Assembly: GCA_937907415.1 (NCBI GenBank)
Contig: CALCHY010000019.1
Coordinates: 1-46,517 of the forward strand
Origin: an uncultured Trueperaceae bacterium
GTDB taxonomy: Bacteria > Deinococcota > Deinococci > Deinococcales > Trueperaceae
DNA length: 46,517 bases
Reading direction: 5' to 3'
The notes under the pieces are model-generated. The model was not told where the DNA came from. It worked only from the letters and a program-made list of their open reading frames with translations, and searched no databases. Position numbers and translations under genes: made by a program. Position 1 is the stretch's first letter, and every line of letters starts with the position of its first letter. Below are positions 1-8,178 of this stretch, one piece after another.

Positions 1-486
1 AGGCAACTAGCGCAAGAGGGGCTGCTCGTCATCGAGCCGAACCGCGGCGTTCACGTGCCAACGCTCAGCCTCGCCGAGGCCGTCGATACTTACGCCGTGC
101 GCGCCCCCCTAGAGGCCATGGCCGCCGGACTGGCCGCCGTTCACTCCACTGACGCCGACAAGGCCGAACTGCGCGCCTACTTAGGCGCCATGAACGCCGT
201 GGCCGTCGGCGACTTCGCCGAGCACATCCGCACGGATAACGCCTTTCACGAGCTGGTTGCTGGACTATCGGGCAACCCGGTACTCCAGGAGACGATCCAG
301 CGCCTCAGCCAGCGCGTCATGCGCGTGAAGATCCTCACCCGCGACGTGAACACGAGCGCTCAAGCGCACATGCAGCACGCTGGTATCGTCGCCGCCATCG
401 TCGCTGGCGACCAAGCCGCCGCCGAAGCGGCCATGTCAGAGCACATCCGCACCAACCTAGAGATTGTCAAGCACCGTCTTGGCTAG
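1..486 (+). CDS. GntR family regulator, FCD subfamily, C-terminal part
   Basis: The reading frame is open from base 1, so the gene starts before the window; about 161 residues are visible. The first 20 residues are the end of a winged helix (RQLAQEGLLVIEPNRGVHVP). The rest is an all-helical FCD effector domain, with the typical FHELVAGLSGNP stretch and a later H-x-x-I region (HAGIVAAIVAGD). FCD regulators bind a carboxylic or sugar acid and usually repress an adjacent catabolic operon. The DapA-like and aldehyde dehydrogenase genes start 32 bases downstream on the same strand, so this is their likely local regulator. The effector cannot be read from the sequence. Confidence 0.88.
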   Translation, partial: RQLAQEGLLVIEPNRGVHVPTLSLAEAVDTYAVRAPLEAMAAGLAAVHSTDADKAELRAYLGAMNAVAVGDFAEHIRTDNAFHELVAGLSGNPVLQETIQRLSQRVMRVKILTRDVNTSAQAHMQHAGIVAAIVAGDQAAAEAAMSEHIRTNLEIVKHRLG

Positions 487-517
487 CAGGCCGACAACCG
501 GCCGAGAGGAGTAAGGC

Positions 518-1429
518 ATGCAAGTGAACTGGGAAGGCGTCATTCCAGCCATCACCACCCCCTTCAACGAGGACATGAGCGTCGACTACGCGCTGCAGGC
601 ACAGCACGCGCAGTGGATGGTCGAAGCTGGCTGCAATGGCATCGTCCCGTTCGGTTCCCTTGGCGAGGCCGCCACGCTCACCTACCAAGAGAAGCTGAAG
701 ACCGTCGCCACCCTCGCTGAGGCACTGGACGGCAAGGCGCCAGTCATCCCCATGGTCTCCTCACTGAGCACAGCCGAGGCGGCGCAGTTCGCGCGCGACG
801 CCGAAGCGGCGGGCGCTAGCGGCTTCATGGTCTTGCCGCCGTACGTCTACTCCAGCGACTTCCGCGAGATGAAGGGCCACGTCGGCGCCGTCCTCGCCGC
901 CACAGACCTGCCGTGCATGCTCTACAACAACCCCATCGCGTACAAGACCGACTTCCTACCTCCACAGGTGGCCGAGATCGTGCGCGAGCACCCCAACGCG
1001 CAAGCGATCAAGGAGTCGAGCGCCGACCTCAGGCGCATCACGTGGCTGCGCACCCTCATGGATGAGGACTTCAAGATCCTCATCGGCGTCGACGACCTCT
1101 TCGTCGAAGCCACCTACGCAGGCGCCGTCGGTTGGATCGCGGGCCTCGTCAACGCCCTGCCAGCCGAGTCGGTCAGGCTCTACGAGCTGGCGCGCGCTGG
1201 CCGCAAGGAGGAGGCGTTCGAGCTCTACCAGTGGTTCCTGCCGCTGCTGCGGCTCGACATCGGAACCAAGTTCGTGCAGAAGATCAAGCTGGCCGTCGAG
1301 TACGCCGGTTGGGGCAGCTCGAGCGTGCGCGCACCACGTTACGCACTCGAGGGCGCAGAACTGGCCGAGGTCATGCAGGTCATCGAGGAAGGCTTCGCTA
1401 ACCGCCCAACCTTGGCTGTGCGGTCGTGA
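518..1429 (+). CDS. DapA/NAL-family class I lyase or dehydratase
   Basis: This 303-residue cytoplasmic TIM-barrel protein has the family landmarks: GSLGE at 46-50 (the GxTGE carboxylate-binding loop), LYNNP at 135-139 with catalytic Tyr136, and Lys165 in AIKESSAD as the Schiff-base lysine. The Shine-Dalgarno GAGAGGAG precedes the ATG. It overlaps by 4 bases an aldehyde dehydrogenase of the 2-oxoglutarate-semialdehyde type. Family members paired with such an enzyme include 2-keto-3-deoxyarabonate dehydratase, 5-dehydro-4-deoxyglucarate dehydratase and pyrroline-4-hydroxy-2-carboxylate deaminase, all of which yield 2-oxoglutarate semialdehyde. A lysine-biosynthetic DapA is less likely in this context. 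Family assignment is firm; the substrate is open. Confidence 0.88.
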   Translation: MQVNWEGVIPAITTPFNEDMSVDYALQAQHAQWMVEAGCNGIVPFGSLGEAATLTYQEKLKTVATLAEALDGKAPVIPMVSSLSTAEAAQFARDAEAAGASGFMVLPPYVYSSDFREMKGHVGAVLAATDLPCMLYNNPIAYKTDFLPPQVAEIVREHPNAQAIKESSADLRRITWLRTLMDEDFKILIGVDDLFVEATYAGAVGWIAGLVNALPAESVRLYELARAGRKEEAFELYQWFLPLLRLDIGTKFVQKIKLAVEYAGWGSSSVRAPRYALEGAELAEVMQVIEEGFANRPTLAVRS

Positions 1430-2901
1430 GTCCTACCTTCAGCGCCATCGACCCCAGTACCCTCACCCTCCTCGAGGGTGAGTTCGAGACGACAACGCCT
1501 GAGGAACTAGCCACCTTGGCCACCGCCGCCCGGCAGGCGTTCCTCCCCTACTCGCGCCTCACTGGCGCGGCGCGGGCGCGCTTCCTGGACGCCATAGCTG
1601 CTGGGCTAGAGGACGAGGCCGATGTAATTACGGAACGCGCCATGGCCGAGTCTGGCCTGCCCGAAGGGCGGATACGCGGCGAGGTCGGGCGCACGAGCAA
1701 CCAACTGCGGATGTTCGCGCGCCTCATCGAGAGCGACTCCTGGACGGAACCGCGCATCGACCACGGCGACCCGGCGCGCTCGCCCGCGCCGAAGCCGGAC
1801 GTGCGCTCCATGCGCCGCCCGCTGGGCCCCGTCGCCGTGTTCGGCGCCAGCAACTTCCCTCTCGCCTTCTCGGTGGCGGGCGGCGACACGGCGGCGGCCC
1901 TGGCCGCCGGCTGCCCAGTGATCGCCAAGGCCCACCCGTCGCACCCAGGCACCTCCAAGCTGGTGGCGGACGTGATCCTCGAGGCCGCGCACCTTACCGG
2001 CATGCCGCACGGCGTCTTCGGCTTGGTGCTGGAGGCGGGCTATGAAGTGGGCCAGGCGCTCGTGCGGCGCCCCGAGGTCAAGGCGGTTGGCTTCACCGGC
2101 AGCCGCGCAGCCGGAGAGGCGCTCATGCGCCTAGCTGCAGCACGGCCTGAGCCGATCCCCGTGTACGCGGAGATGGGCAGCGTGAACCCCGTGTTCGTCA
2201 CGCAAGGCGCCCTTGAAGCGCGCTCGGAGTCGCTGGCACAGGGACTCTTCGGCTCGTTCACGCTGGGCGTCGGCCAGTTCTGCACGAACCCCGGCGTGAC
2301 CTTAGTGCCTGCCGGGCCGGCCGGCGACGCGTTCGTAGCTCGCCTCGCAGAACTGACTGCGGCCGCCGACGCTGGCGTCATGCTCAACAGCGCCGTGTGC
2401 GAGCGCTACGGGCAGGGGCTCAAGGAGTTGGCGGCAGTCGGCGGGCGTGAGGTCGCCCGCGGCGCAGCCGCACATGGCGGCGCGTACGGCAGCCCCACGC
2501 TGTGGGAGGCCGACGTACTGGCCGCCCTCGCCGATCCTCGGCTCCTAAGCGAGGTGTTCGGCCCAAGCACGCTCGTCCTGCGCTACCGCACCCAAGGCGA
2601 ACTGGAGGAGTTCGTTGCCGCCATCGAGGGGCAGCTAACGGCGACCATCCTCGGCGAGGACCACGAGGCTATTGGCCTCGCGCCACTAGCCGAGCTCCTA
2701 GCCGAGCGCGTCGGCCGCGTGATCTTCAACCAGTTCCCAACCGGCGTAGAGGTTGGCCCCGCCATGGTGCACGGCGGGCCTTACCCCGCCACTTCAGACG
2801 GCCGCAGCACTTCGGTGGGCACACACGCCATCGAGCGCTTCACGCGCTTTGTCGCTTACCAGAACTTCCCGGAAGAGCTGCTTCCAATGGCGTTGCATTA
2901 G
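1426..2901 (+). CDS. NADP-type aldehyde dehydrogenase (2-oxoglutarate semialdehyde type)
   Basis: A 491-residue aldehyde dehydrogenase starting at GTG 1426, which overlaps the TGA of the upstream lyase (GTGA). Visible motifs are Asn143 (GASNFPLAF), Lys168 (IAKAH, cofactor binding), FTGSR at 223-227, general base Glu249 (AEMGS) and nucleophile Cys286 (GQFCTNPG). The VAVFGASNFPLAFSVAGGDT block is typical of the family containing 2-oxoglutarate semialdehyde (2,5-dioxopentanoate) dehydrogenase. With the translationally coupled DapA-like enzyme it probably completes conversion of a sugar acid or hydroxyproline derivative to 2-oxoglutarate. The pathway above these two steps lies outside the window. 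Confidence 0.9.
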   Translation: MSPTFSAIDPSTLTLLEGEFETTTPEELATLATAARQAFLPYSRLTGAARARFLDAIAAGLEDEADVITERAMAESGLPEGRIRGEVGRTSNQLRMFARLIESDSWTEPRIDHGDPARSPAPKPDVRSMRRPLGPVAVFGASNFPLAFSVAGGDTAAALAAGCPVIAKAHPSHPGTSKLVADVILEAAHLTGMPHGVFGLVLEAGYEVGQALVRRPEVKAVGFTGSRAAGEALMRLAAARPEPIPVYAEMGSVNPVFVTQGALEARSESLAQGLFGSFTLGVGQFCTNPGVTLVPAGPAGDAFVARLAELTAAADAGVMLNSAVCERYGQGLKELAAVGGREVARGAAAHGGAYGSPTLWEADVLAALADPRLLSEVFGPSTLVLRYRTQGELEEFVAAIEGQLTATILGEDHEAIGLAPLAELLAERVGRVIFNQFPTGVEVGPAMVHGGPYPATSDGRSTSVGTHAIERFTRFVAYQNFPEELLPMALH

Positions 2902-2930
2902 TTGCGAGGGCAGAACGCCGCCCTCGCAAC
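2901..2930 (+). terminator. Terminator-like hairpin after the aldehyde dehydrogenase
   Basis: A perfect 11-bp inverted repeat, GTTGCGAGGGC (2901-2911) and GCCCTCGCAAC (2920-2930), has an 8-nt loop and begins on the last base of the stop codon. No U-tract follows, so it may be a weak intrinsic terminator or an RNA-stabilising 3' end. Confidence 0.6.
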
Positions 2931-2960
2931 TGCACCGCGCCACGGTTGTTCGGGCCGAGC

Positions 2961-2988
2961 AGCCCCCGCCGAGCAGCGCGCGGGGGCT
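2961..2988. terminator. Second hairpin between convergent genes
   Basis: AGCCCCCGC (2961-2969) pairs perfectly with GCGGGGGCT (2980-2988) across a 10-nt loop. It lies between the + strand dehydrogenase and the - strand lipoprotein gene ending at 3013, so it could end either transcript. Neither strand shows a T-run after the stem. Confidence 0.5.
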
Positions 2989-3012
2989 AATCAGGCGTGG
3001 TTCATGGAGTTC

Positions 3013-3576
3013 TCACCCGGCTACGTACCGATTACACGCACGCAACTCGAAAGGGAACCACTTCGCACTGCCGAAATCAACCTTCAATGATCCACACACC
3101 AGGTCGTCTGCGGCATCGCTGAAGTGCCGGTCAGGAAAGGTTTCAGTTGCCGTCAGCAACTCTGCCTCCAGATCCTCCCCCGAAAGTGCCCGAATATAGA
3201 GGGGTACCGGTTCGCCTGACGAGTCGACCTTCAGTTTCATCCCCACTATGCCGCCCGCCCTCTCGGTCGCCACCTCGAGCGAGTCATGAAGTATTACGAA
3301 CCGGGTTACTGCTAGTTCTGGATAGTAGCGCGCCTCAATTCCTAACTTGAAGCCACCCGGTCCATCCACCACTTGCGAAGCCACGGCTTCATAGCTTCCA
3401 AGACCATCCGTGGCAAGGGCCGCAACATATTCTTGCCAACTCCTTACTTGGTCGGCCGGAACGAACGCCTCGGCAGCTACAGGGGCTGGCTTGCTACAAG
3501 CTACCAGCACCGCGACCGCCACGGCGGCGGCGAGTGAAAGCCAAGTGCGATTTCGGAACAAGGTAATAGGTTTCAC
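3013..3576 (-). CDS. Putative lipoprotein, no recognised family
   Basis: A 187-residue protein when started at GTG 3576, which has GAGAGGTG just upstream; a longer frame to 3672 lacks such a site and would bury the signal peptide. The N-terminus is a lipoprotein signal: KPITLFRNRTW, then a hydrophobic Ala/Val run ending LVAC with Cys27 as the lipidated residue. The mature part, about 160 residues, resembles nothing I can name. It has two further cysteines near the C-terminus (LVCGS and LRACN) that could form a disulfide. Base composition is less GC-rich than the neighbours. It stands alone between convergent hairpins. Confidence 0.7.
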   Translation of the reverse strand: MKPITLFRNRTWLSLAAAVAVAVLVACSKPAPVAAEAFVPADQVRSWQEYVAALATDGLGSYEAVASQVVDGPGGFKLGIEARYYPELAVTRFVILHDSLEVATERAGGIVGMKLKVDSSGEPVPLYIRALSGEDLEAELLTATETFPDRHFSDAADDLVCGSLKVDFGSAKWFPFELRACNRYVAG

Positions 3577-3965
3577 GCTGCACCTCTCATATGGCGATTG
3601 CTCTCCAAACTCGCCTGATTCTCTGGAGGCGTGCAATCGTAGACCGGGTACGAGCCTGTTTCTTCCATCCAAACGGTGACTACTCAGAAGTGGTCGTGAT
3701 TCCGCTCATTGCTCGTCGGCCACAACTCTCTTGACTCGTACCACACTTGCTTGTAATGAATACAGTGCACAACAGGGTCGGGATGCCAAGACACCCCAGT
3801 TACGGAAACTTAGTAGCAGCAAGAATGGGCCCTCGCTACTCCAATGAGTAGCGGCCACGCTATTAGTAGTCCAACTATGGAAAATCTTAGCACTCGAATC
3901 TCCCTTCCCGAGATTAGAACGCGAACGCGAGCCGCCATTCCCTCCTAACTATTCCGGCCACTCTA

Positions 3966-3971
3966 TATAAT
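3966..3971 (+). promoter_or_regulatory. Candidate -10 box (TATAAT) before aldo/keto reductase
   Basis: A perfect TATAAT is followed at the expected distance by the palindrome at 3995-4004. No good -35 hexamer is visible 16-19 bases upstream, so an activator may be needed or the match may be chance in an A+T-rich stretch. Confidence 0.4.
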
Positions 3972-3988
3972 TGCGTGGCCCAACCATA

Positions 3989-4013
3989 GTCAAATTGTCG
4001 ACAACTGTCAAAT
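3989..4013 (+). promoter_or_regulatory. Operator-like palindrome flanked by direct repeats
   Basis: TTGTCGACAA at 3995-4004 is a perfect 10-bp palindrome that fits the TNGT-N-ACNA pattern used by FadR/FCD-type GntR regulators. Two copies of GTCAAAT (3989-3995 and 4007-4013), 18 bases apart, flank it. It lies downstream of the TATAAT and about 80 bases before the aldo/keto reductase start, a position suited to repression. The FCD regulator at the window start is a candidate binder; that link is inference. Confidence 0.45.
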
Positions 4014-4083
4014 GTGCGCACGAAACCGACAACAGAGCGCGCCAATGCCGCTAGCACGTCGGCGTTCATGCCAAACTGGCCCA

Positions 4084-5031
4084 ATGGACACCCGCAATAT
4101 CGGCTCGATTACCGTTTCCGTCATCGGCCTCGGCTGCAATAACTTCGGGCGCCGGCTAGACCAGGAAGCCACGAAGAACGTCGTCGACGCGGCCATCGCC
4201 GCTGGCGTCACCTTCTTCGATACGGCAGACATCTACGGCGACACGCATAGCGAGTCGTTCCTAGGCAACGTGCTGCAAGGTAGAAGGAACAAGGTCGTGC
4301 TCGCAACGAAGTTCGGCATGGCCAGCAAGAGCAACTCCTCGGTCGTTGGCGGGGCCAGGCCGGAGTACGTGCGCAGCGCGCTGGAGGCAAGCCTGAAGCG
4401 GCTGCGCATGGATCACGTCGACCTCTACCAGCTACACGAGCCAGACGAGGAGGTGCCGCTGGCCGACACCCTCGGCGCCCTCGCAGAGGCCGTTAGCGCC
4501 GGGCTGGTGCGTGAGATCGGCTGCTCGAACTTCACGGCCACGCAACTGGCGGAGGCCGAGGCGCTGGCGGTTCAACACGGCTGGCCGCGCTTCGTTAGCG
4601 TGCAGAACGAGTACTCCATGCTGCGCCGCGGGCCAGAAGCGGAAGTGCTTGACGTATGTAGGCGCCTCGACATCGCCTTCCTGCCCTATTTCCCGCTCTT
4701 CAGCGGCATCCTCACCGGTAAGTACCGCAAGGGCCACGACTATCCCGTCGGCACGCGCGTTACGGGCAGTTCCCGCTGGGAGCAGTACCTCACGCCGACG
4801 ACCCTCGACCTCATCGAGGCGCTGGTGGCGTTCGCGGCCGAGCGCGGCAAGGAACTCGTCGACCTGGCGTTCGCGTGGCTGCTGGCCGAACCAGCAGTTG
4901 CCAGCGTCATAGCTGGTGCGACGAGCGCCGAGCAAGTGCAGCGCAACGCCCAGGCGGGCGCCTGGCAGCTTAGCGCCGCTGAGCGCGCCACCGTCAACGA
5001 CTTGTTAGCGAGGCACGGCTTCACTGCCTGA
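4084..5031 (+). CDS. Aldo/keto reductase
   Basis: A 315-residue TIM-barrel NAD(P)H oxidoreductase of the general aldo/keto reductase family. The catalytic tetrad is visible as Asp46 and Tyr51 (FFDTADIYG), Lys76 (LATKFG) and His118 (LYQLHEP). The C-terminal half has IGCSNF, VQNEYSML and the cofactor loop VIAGATSAEQVQRN. The start at ATG 4084 (MDTRNIGSITVSVIGLG) matches the usual family N-terminus; upstream in-frame ATGs at 4012 and 4045 would add an atypical Arg-rich extension. No clear Shine-Dalgarno is seen. The gene is monocistronic and ends convergently with gdhA. Substrate unknown. Confidence 0.9.
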   Translation: MDTRNIGSITVSVIGLGCNNFGRRLDQEATKNVVDAAIAAGVTFFDTADIYGDTHSESFLGNVLQGRRNKVVLATKFGMASKSNSSVVGGARPEYVRSALEASLKRLRMDHVDLYQLHEPDEEVPLADTLGALAEAVSAGLVREIGCSNFTATQLAEAEALAVQHGWPRFVSVQNEYSMLRRGPEAEVLDVCRRLDIAFLPYFPLFSGILTGKYRKGHDYPVGTRVTGSSRWEQYLTPTTLDLIEALVAFAAERGKELVDLAFAWLLAEPAVASVIAGATSAEQVQRNAQAGAWQLSAAERATVNDLLARHGFTA

Positions 5032-5040
5032 CGCACCTAC

Positions 5041-6398
<1,358 letters not shown>

Positions 6399-6440
6399 CT
6401 AGGTCGCAGCCTCCCAGTCGCCGGGCCAACGTGCTTGGCA

Positions 6441-6464
6441 CTTCATGCAATGCGTTGCATGAAG
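6441..6464 (-). promoter_or_regulatory. Perfect inverted repeat in the gdhA leader
   Basis: CTTCATGCAA (6441-6450) and TTGCATGAAG (6455-6464) form a perfect 10-bp inverted repeat with a 4-nt spacer, 42 bases upstream of the gdhA start. It lacks a T-run, so it fits an operator or 5'-leader hairpin better than a terminator for the upstream liv operon. Confidence 0.55.
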
Positions 6465-6480
6465 ACCCGGTCAGGGGCCG

Positions 6481-6511
6481 AATCTACCACCCCTAGAGCG
6501 GCGTCAGTCAA
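6481..6511 (-). promoter_or_regulatory. Possible gdhA promoter
   Basis: On the minus strand TTGACT (6506-6511) is followed after 19 bases by TAGATT (6481-6486). The spacing is long and the -10 is imperfect, so the call is tentative. If real, transcription would start just before the leader palindrome at 6441-6464. Confidence 0.35.
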
Positions 6512-6565
6512 TATCACATGGTGCACCACGCGGGCCATGGGCCCGATGATGAGAGTACACAGGCC

Positions 6566-7330
6566 TTAGGTCTCGCCGAGGTACGCCCTCTTCATCCCCT
6601 CGTTAGCGAGGAGTTCGCCCGCTGCGCCAGAAAGGACGACCTCGCCCGTTTGCAGCACGTAACCGCGGTCAGCGATCGATAACGCGACGTTAGCGTTCTG
6701 CTCCACGACGAACACGCTGATGCCGCGCTCGTTGACCTGCTTGATGATCTCGAATATGCGCTCGACGAACAGCGGCGCTAGACCCATGCTCGGCTCGTCC
6801 ATCAGTATCAGCCGCGGGCGGCTCATGAGCGCCCTGCCCATCGCCAGCATCTGTTGCTCGCCGCCGCTCATGGTGCCGCCGCGCTGACCCAACCGTTCAG
6901 CTAGCCGCGGGAAGAGCTCGAGCACGTACGCCAGGTCCTCGTCCAGCTCGGCGCCGCGCGTGCGCAGGTAGGCGCCCATCTCGAGGTTCTCCCTCACCGT
7001 CATGCGCGGGAAGATGCGGCGGTTCTCAGGCACGACGGCCATGCCGCGCGCGATGCGTTCAGAAGTGGGGAGGGTGTCTGCGCGTTCGCCTCGGAACCAC
7101 AGCTCGCCTGCGCTAACGCCCACGATGCCGAGGATGGTCTTGAGGGTCGTGCTCTTGCCGGAGGCGTTCCCCCCCAACAGGCAGACCATCTCGCCCGGGT
7201 ACACCACCATGTTCACGTCGTGCAGCACGCGGATCGGGCCGTAGTGCGTGGTCACGTTGCGCAGTTCGAGCAGCGGCTCAGCTGCGCCGCCTGCCGGGGG
7301 CGTCGCGGGCGTGGTGGCGGCAGCGCTCAC
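6566..7330 (-). CDS. livF: Branched-chain amino-acid-type ABC importer ATPase LivF
   Basis: A 254-residue cytoplasmic ATPase. Walker A is GGNASGKST (53-61), the signature is MSGGEQQMLAMGRAL, Walker B is LILMDEPSMGLAP and the switch is VVEQNANVAL, all LivF hallmarks. The GTG start at 7330 overlaps the livG TGA (GTGA), so the two ATPases are translationally coupled. It is the last gene of the importer operon running livK, H, M, G, F on this strand. About 19 residues rich in Ala/Pro/Thr precede the domain. It is expected to pair with LivG in a heterodimeric motor; the substrate (branched-chain amino acid, amide or other) is set by the binding protein and unknown. Confidence 0.95.
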   Translation of the reverse strand: MSAAATTPATPPAGGAAEPLLELRNVTTHYGPIRVLHDVNMVVYPGEMVCLLGGNASGKSTTLKTILGIVGVSAGELWFRGERADTLPTSERIARGMAVVPENRRIFPRMTVRENLEMGAYLRTRGAELDEDLAYVLELFPRLAERLGQRGGTMSGGEQQMLAMGRALMSRPRLILMDEPSMGLAPLFVERIFEIIKQVNERGISVFVVEQNANVALSIADRGYVLQTGEVVLSGAAGELLANEGMKRAYLGET

Positions 7331-8178
7331 GGCCGCACCTCGTCATCGGCCGCGTGGGCGGTGAGGCCGTCCGCCATCTGCGCCCTGGCAACGGCGCTCG
7401 TCTTGTCCGCGCGTTTGCCGAGGTACGCCTCGATGACCGCCGGGTCGTTGACCACCTCGTGGTACGCGCCCTCAGCTAGTTTGCGGCCGTAGTCGAGCAC
7501 TATCACGCGGTCGCTGATGTCCTTCACTAGGTTCATCTTGTGCTCGACGAGCAGGATGGTGTAGCCGCCCTCGTCGCGCATGCGGCGGATGATCTCGGTG
7601 ATCTCGCGGGTCTCCTTCGGGTTCATGCCTGCGCTCGGCTCGTCGAGGAGCAGCAGTTTGGCGCCGGTGGCCATGGCCCGCGCCATCTCGGTGCGGCGCC
7701 GGTTGGCGTAAGACAGGACTTCGACGGGCTGGTGGAGGCGGAAGCTCATGAGGCGCGGCCCGAAGAACGACAGCTTCTCCAAGGCCAGTTCGTGCATGGT
7801 GCGTTCCTGCTTCAAGTAGCCGGGAGTGCGCAGCACGGCGGCTAACCAGTTGGAGCGCAGCGAGTGGTGCTGCGGGATGAGGACGTTCTCGAGGACCGTC
7901 AAGTTGGTGAAGAGCCGCAAGTTCTGGAAGGTGCGGGCCACGCCGCGGTTGACGATGGTGCTCGGCGTGAGGCCCTTGATGCTGTGGCCCTCGTACAGGA
8001 TGTCGCCAGAGTCTGGTTTGTACACGCCCGTGATGAGGTTGAACACGGTCGTCTTGCCTGCCCCGTTCGGGCCGATGACGCTGACGATCTCTCCCTGCCC
8101 GAGCGTGAACGAGAGGTCTGAGATGGCCTGCAGTCCGCCGAAGGCCTTGTTGACGTTGCGGACCTCGAGCATGCTCAT
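7327..8178 (-). CDS. livG: Branched-chain amino-acid-type ABC importer ATPase LivG
   Basis: A 283-residue ATPase starting at ATG 8178, preceded by GGAGGTG and overlapping the livM stop (ATGA). The frame stays open to 8241 but the upstream part is an Arg-rich run inside livM. Walker A is GPNGAGKT (36-43), the Q-loop is followed by ARTFQNLRLF, the signature region is LSYANRRRTEMARAM, and Walker B is LLLLDEPSAGMNP, followed by LLVEHKMNLV. The C-terminal VIEAYLG is typical of LivG. A tail of about 25 residues follows. It forms the ATPase pair with LivF. Confidence 0.95.
   Translation of the reverse strand: MSMLEVRNVNKAFGGLQAISDLSFTLGQGEIVSVIGPNGAGKTTVFNLITGVYKPDSGDILYEGHSIKGLTPSTIVNRGVARTFQNLRLFTNLTVLENVLIPQHHSLRSNWLAAVLRTPGYLKQERTMHELALEKLSFFGPRLMSFRLHQPVEVLSYANRRRTEMARAMATGAKLLLLDEPSAGMNPKETREITEIIRRMRDEGGYTILLVEHKMNLVKDISDRVIVLDYGRKLAEGAYHEVVNDPAVIEAYLGKRADKTSAVARAQMADGLTAHAADDEVRP

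Larger units (their letters stand above)
3577..4083. other. Gene-free 0.5 kb stretch, lower GC
   Basis: No credible reading frame, RNA gene or mobile-element end is visible. The stretch is clearly richer in A+T than the rest of the window, roughly half A+T in places (for example 3781-3960). Its right end holds the promoter-like and operator-like sites listed separately. The remainder is featureless apart from a short TAGCG/CGCTA stem at 3849-3862. Confidence 0.6.

Noticed and set aside
6441..6464. Reading the gdhA-leader palindrome as the terminator of the upstream liv operon
   Set aside because: It lies about 100 bases after livF, has no T-run and falls downstream of a possible gdhA promoter, so an operator or leader role fits better.
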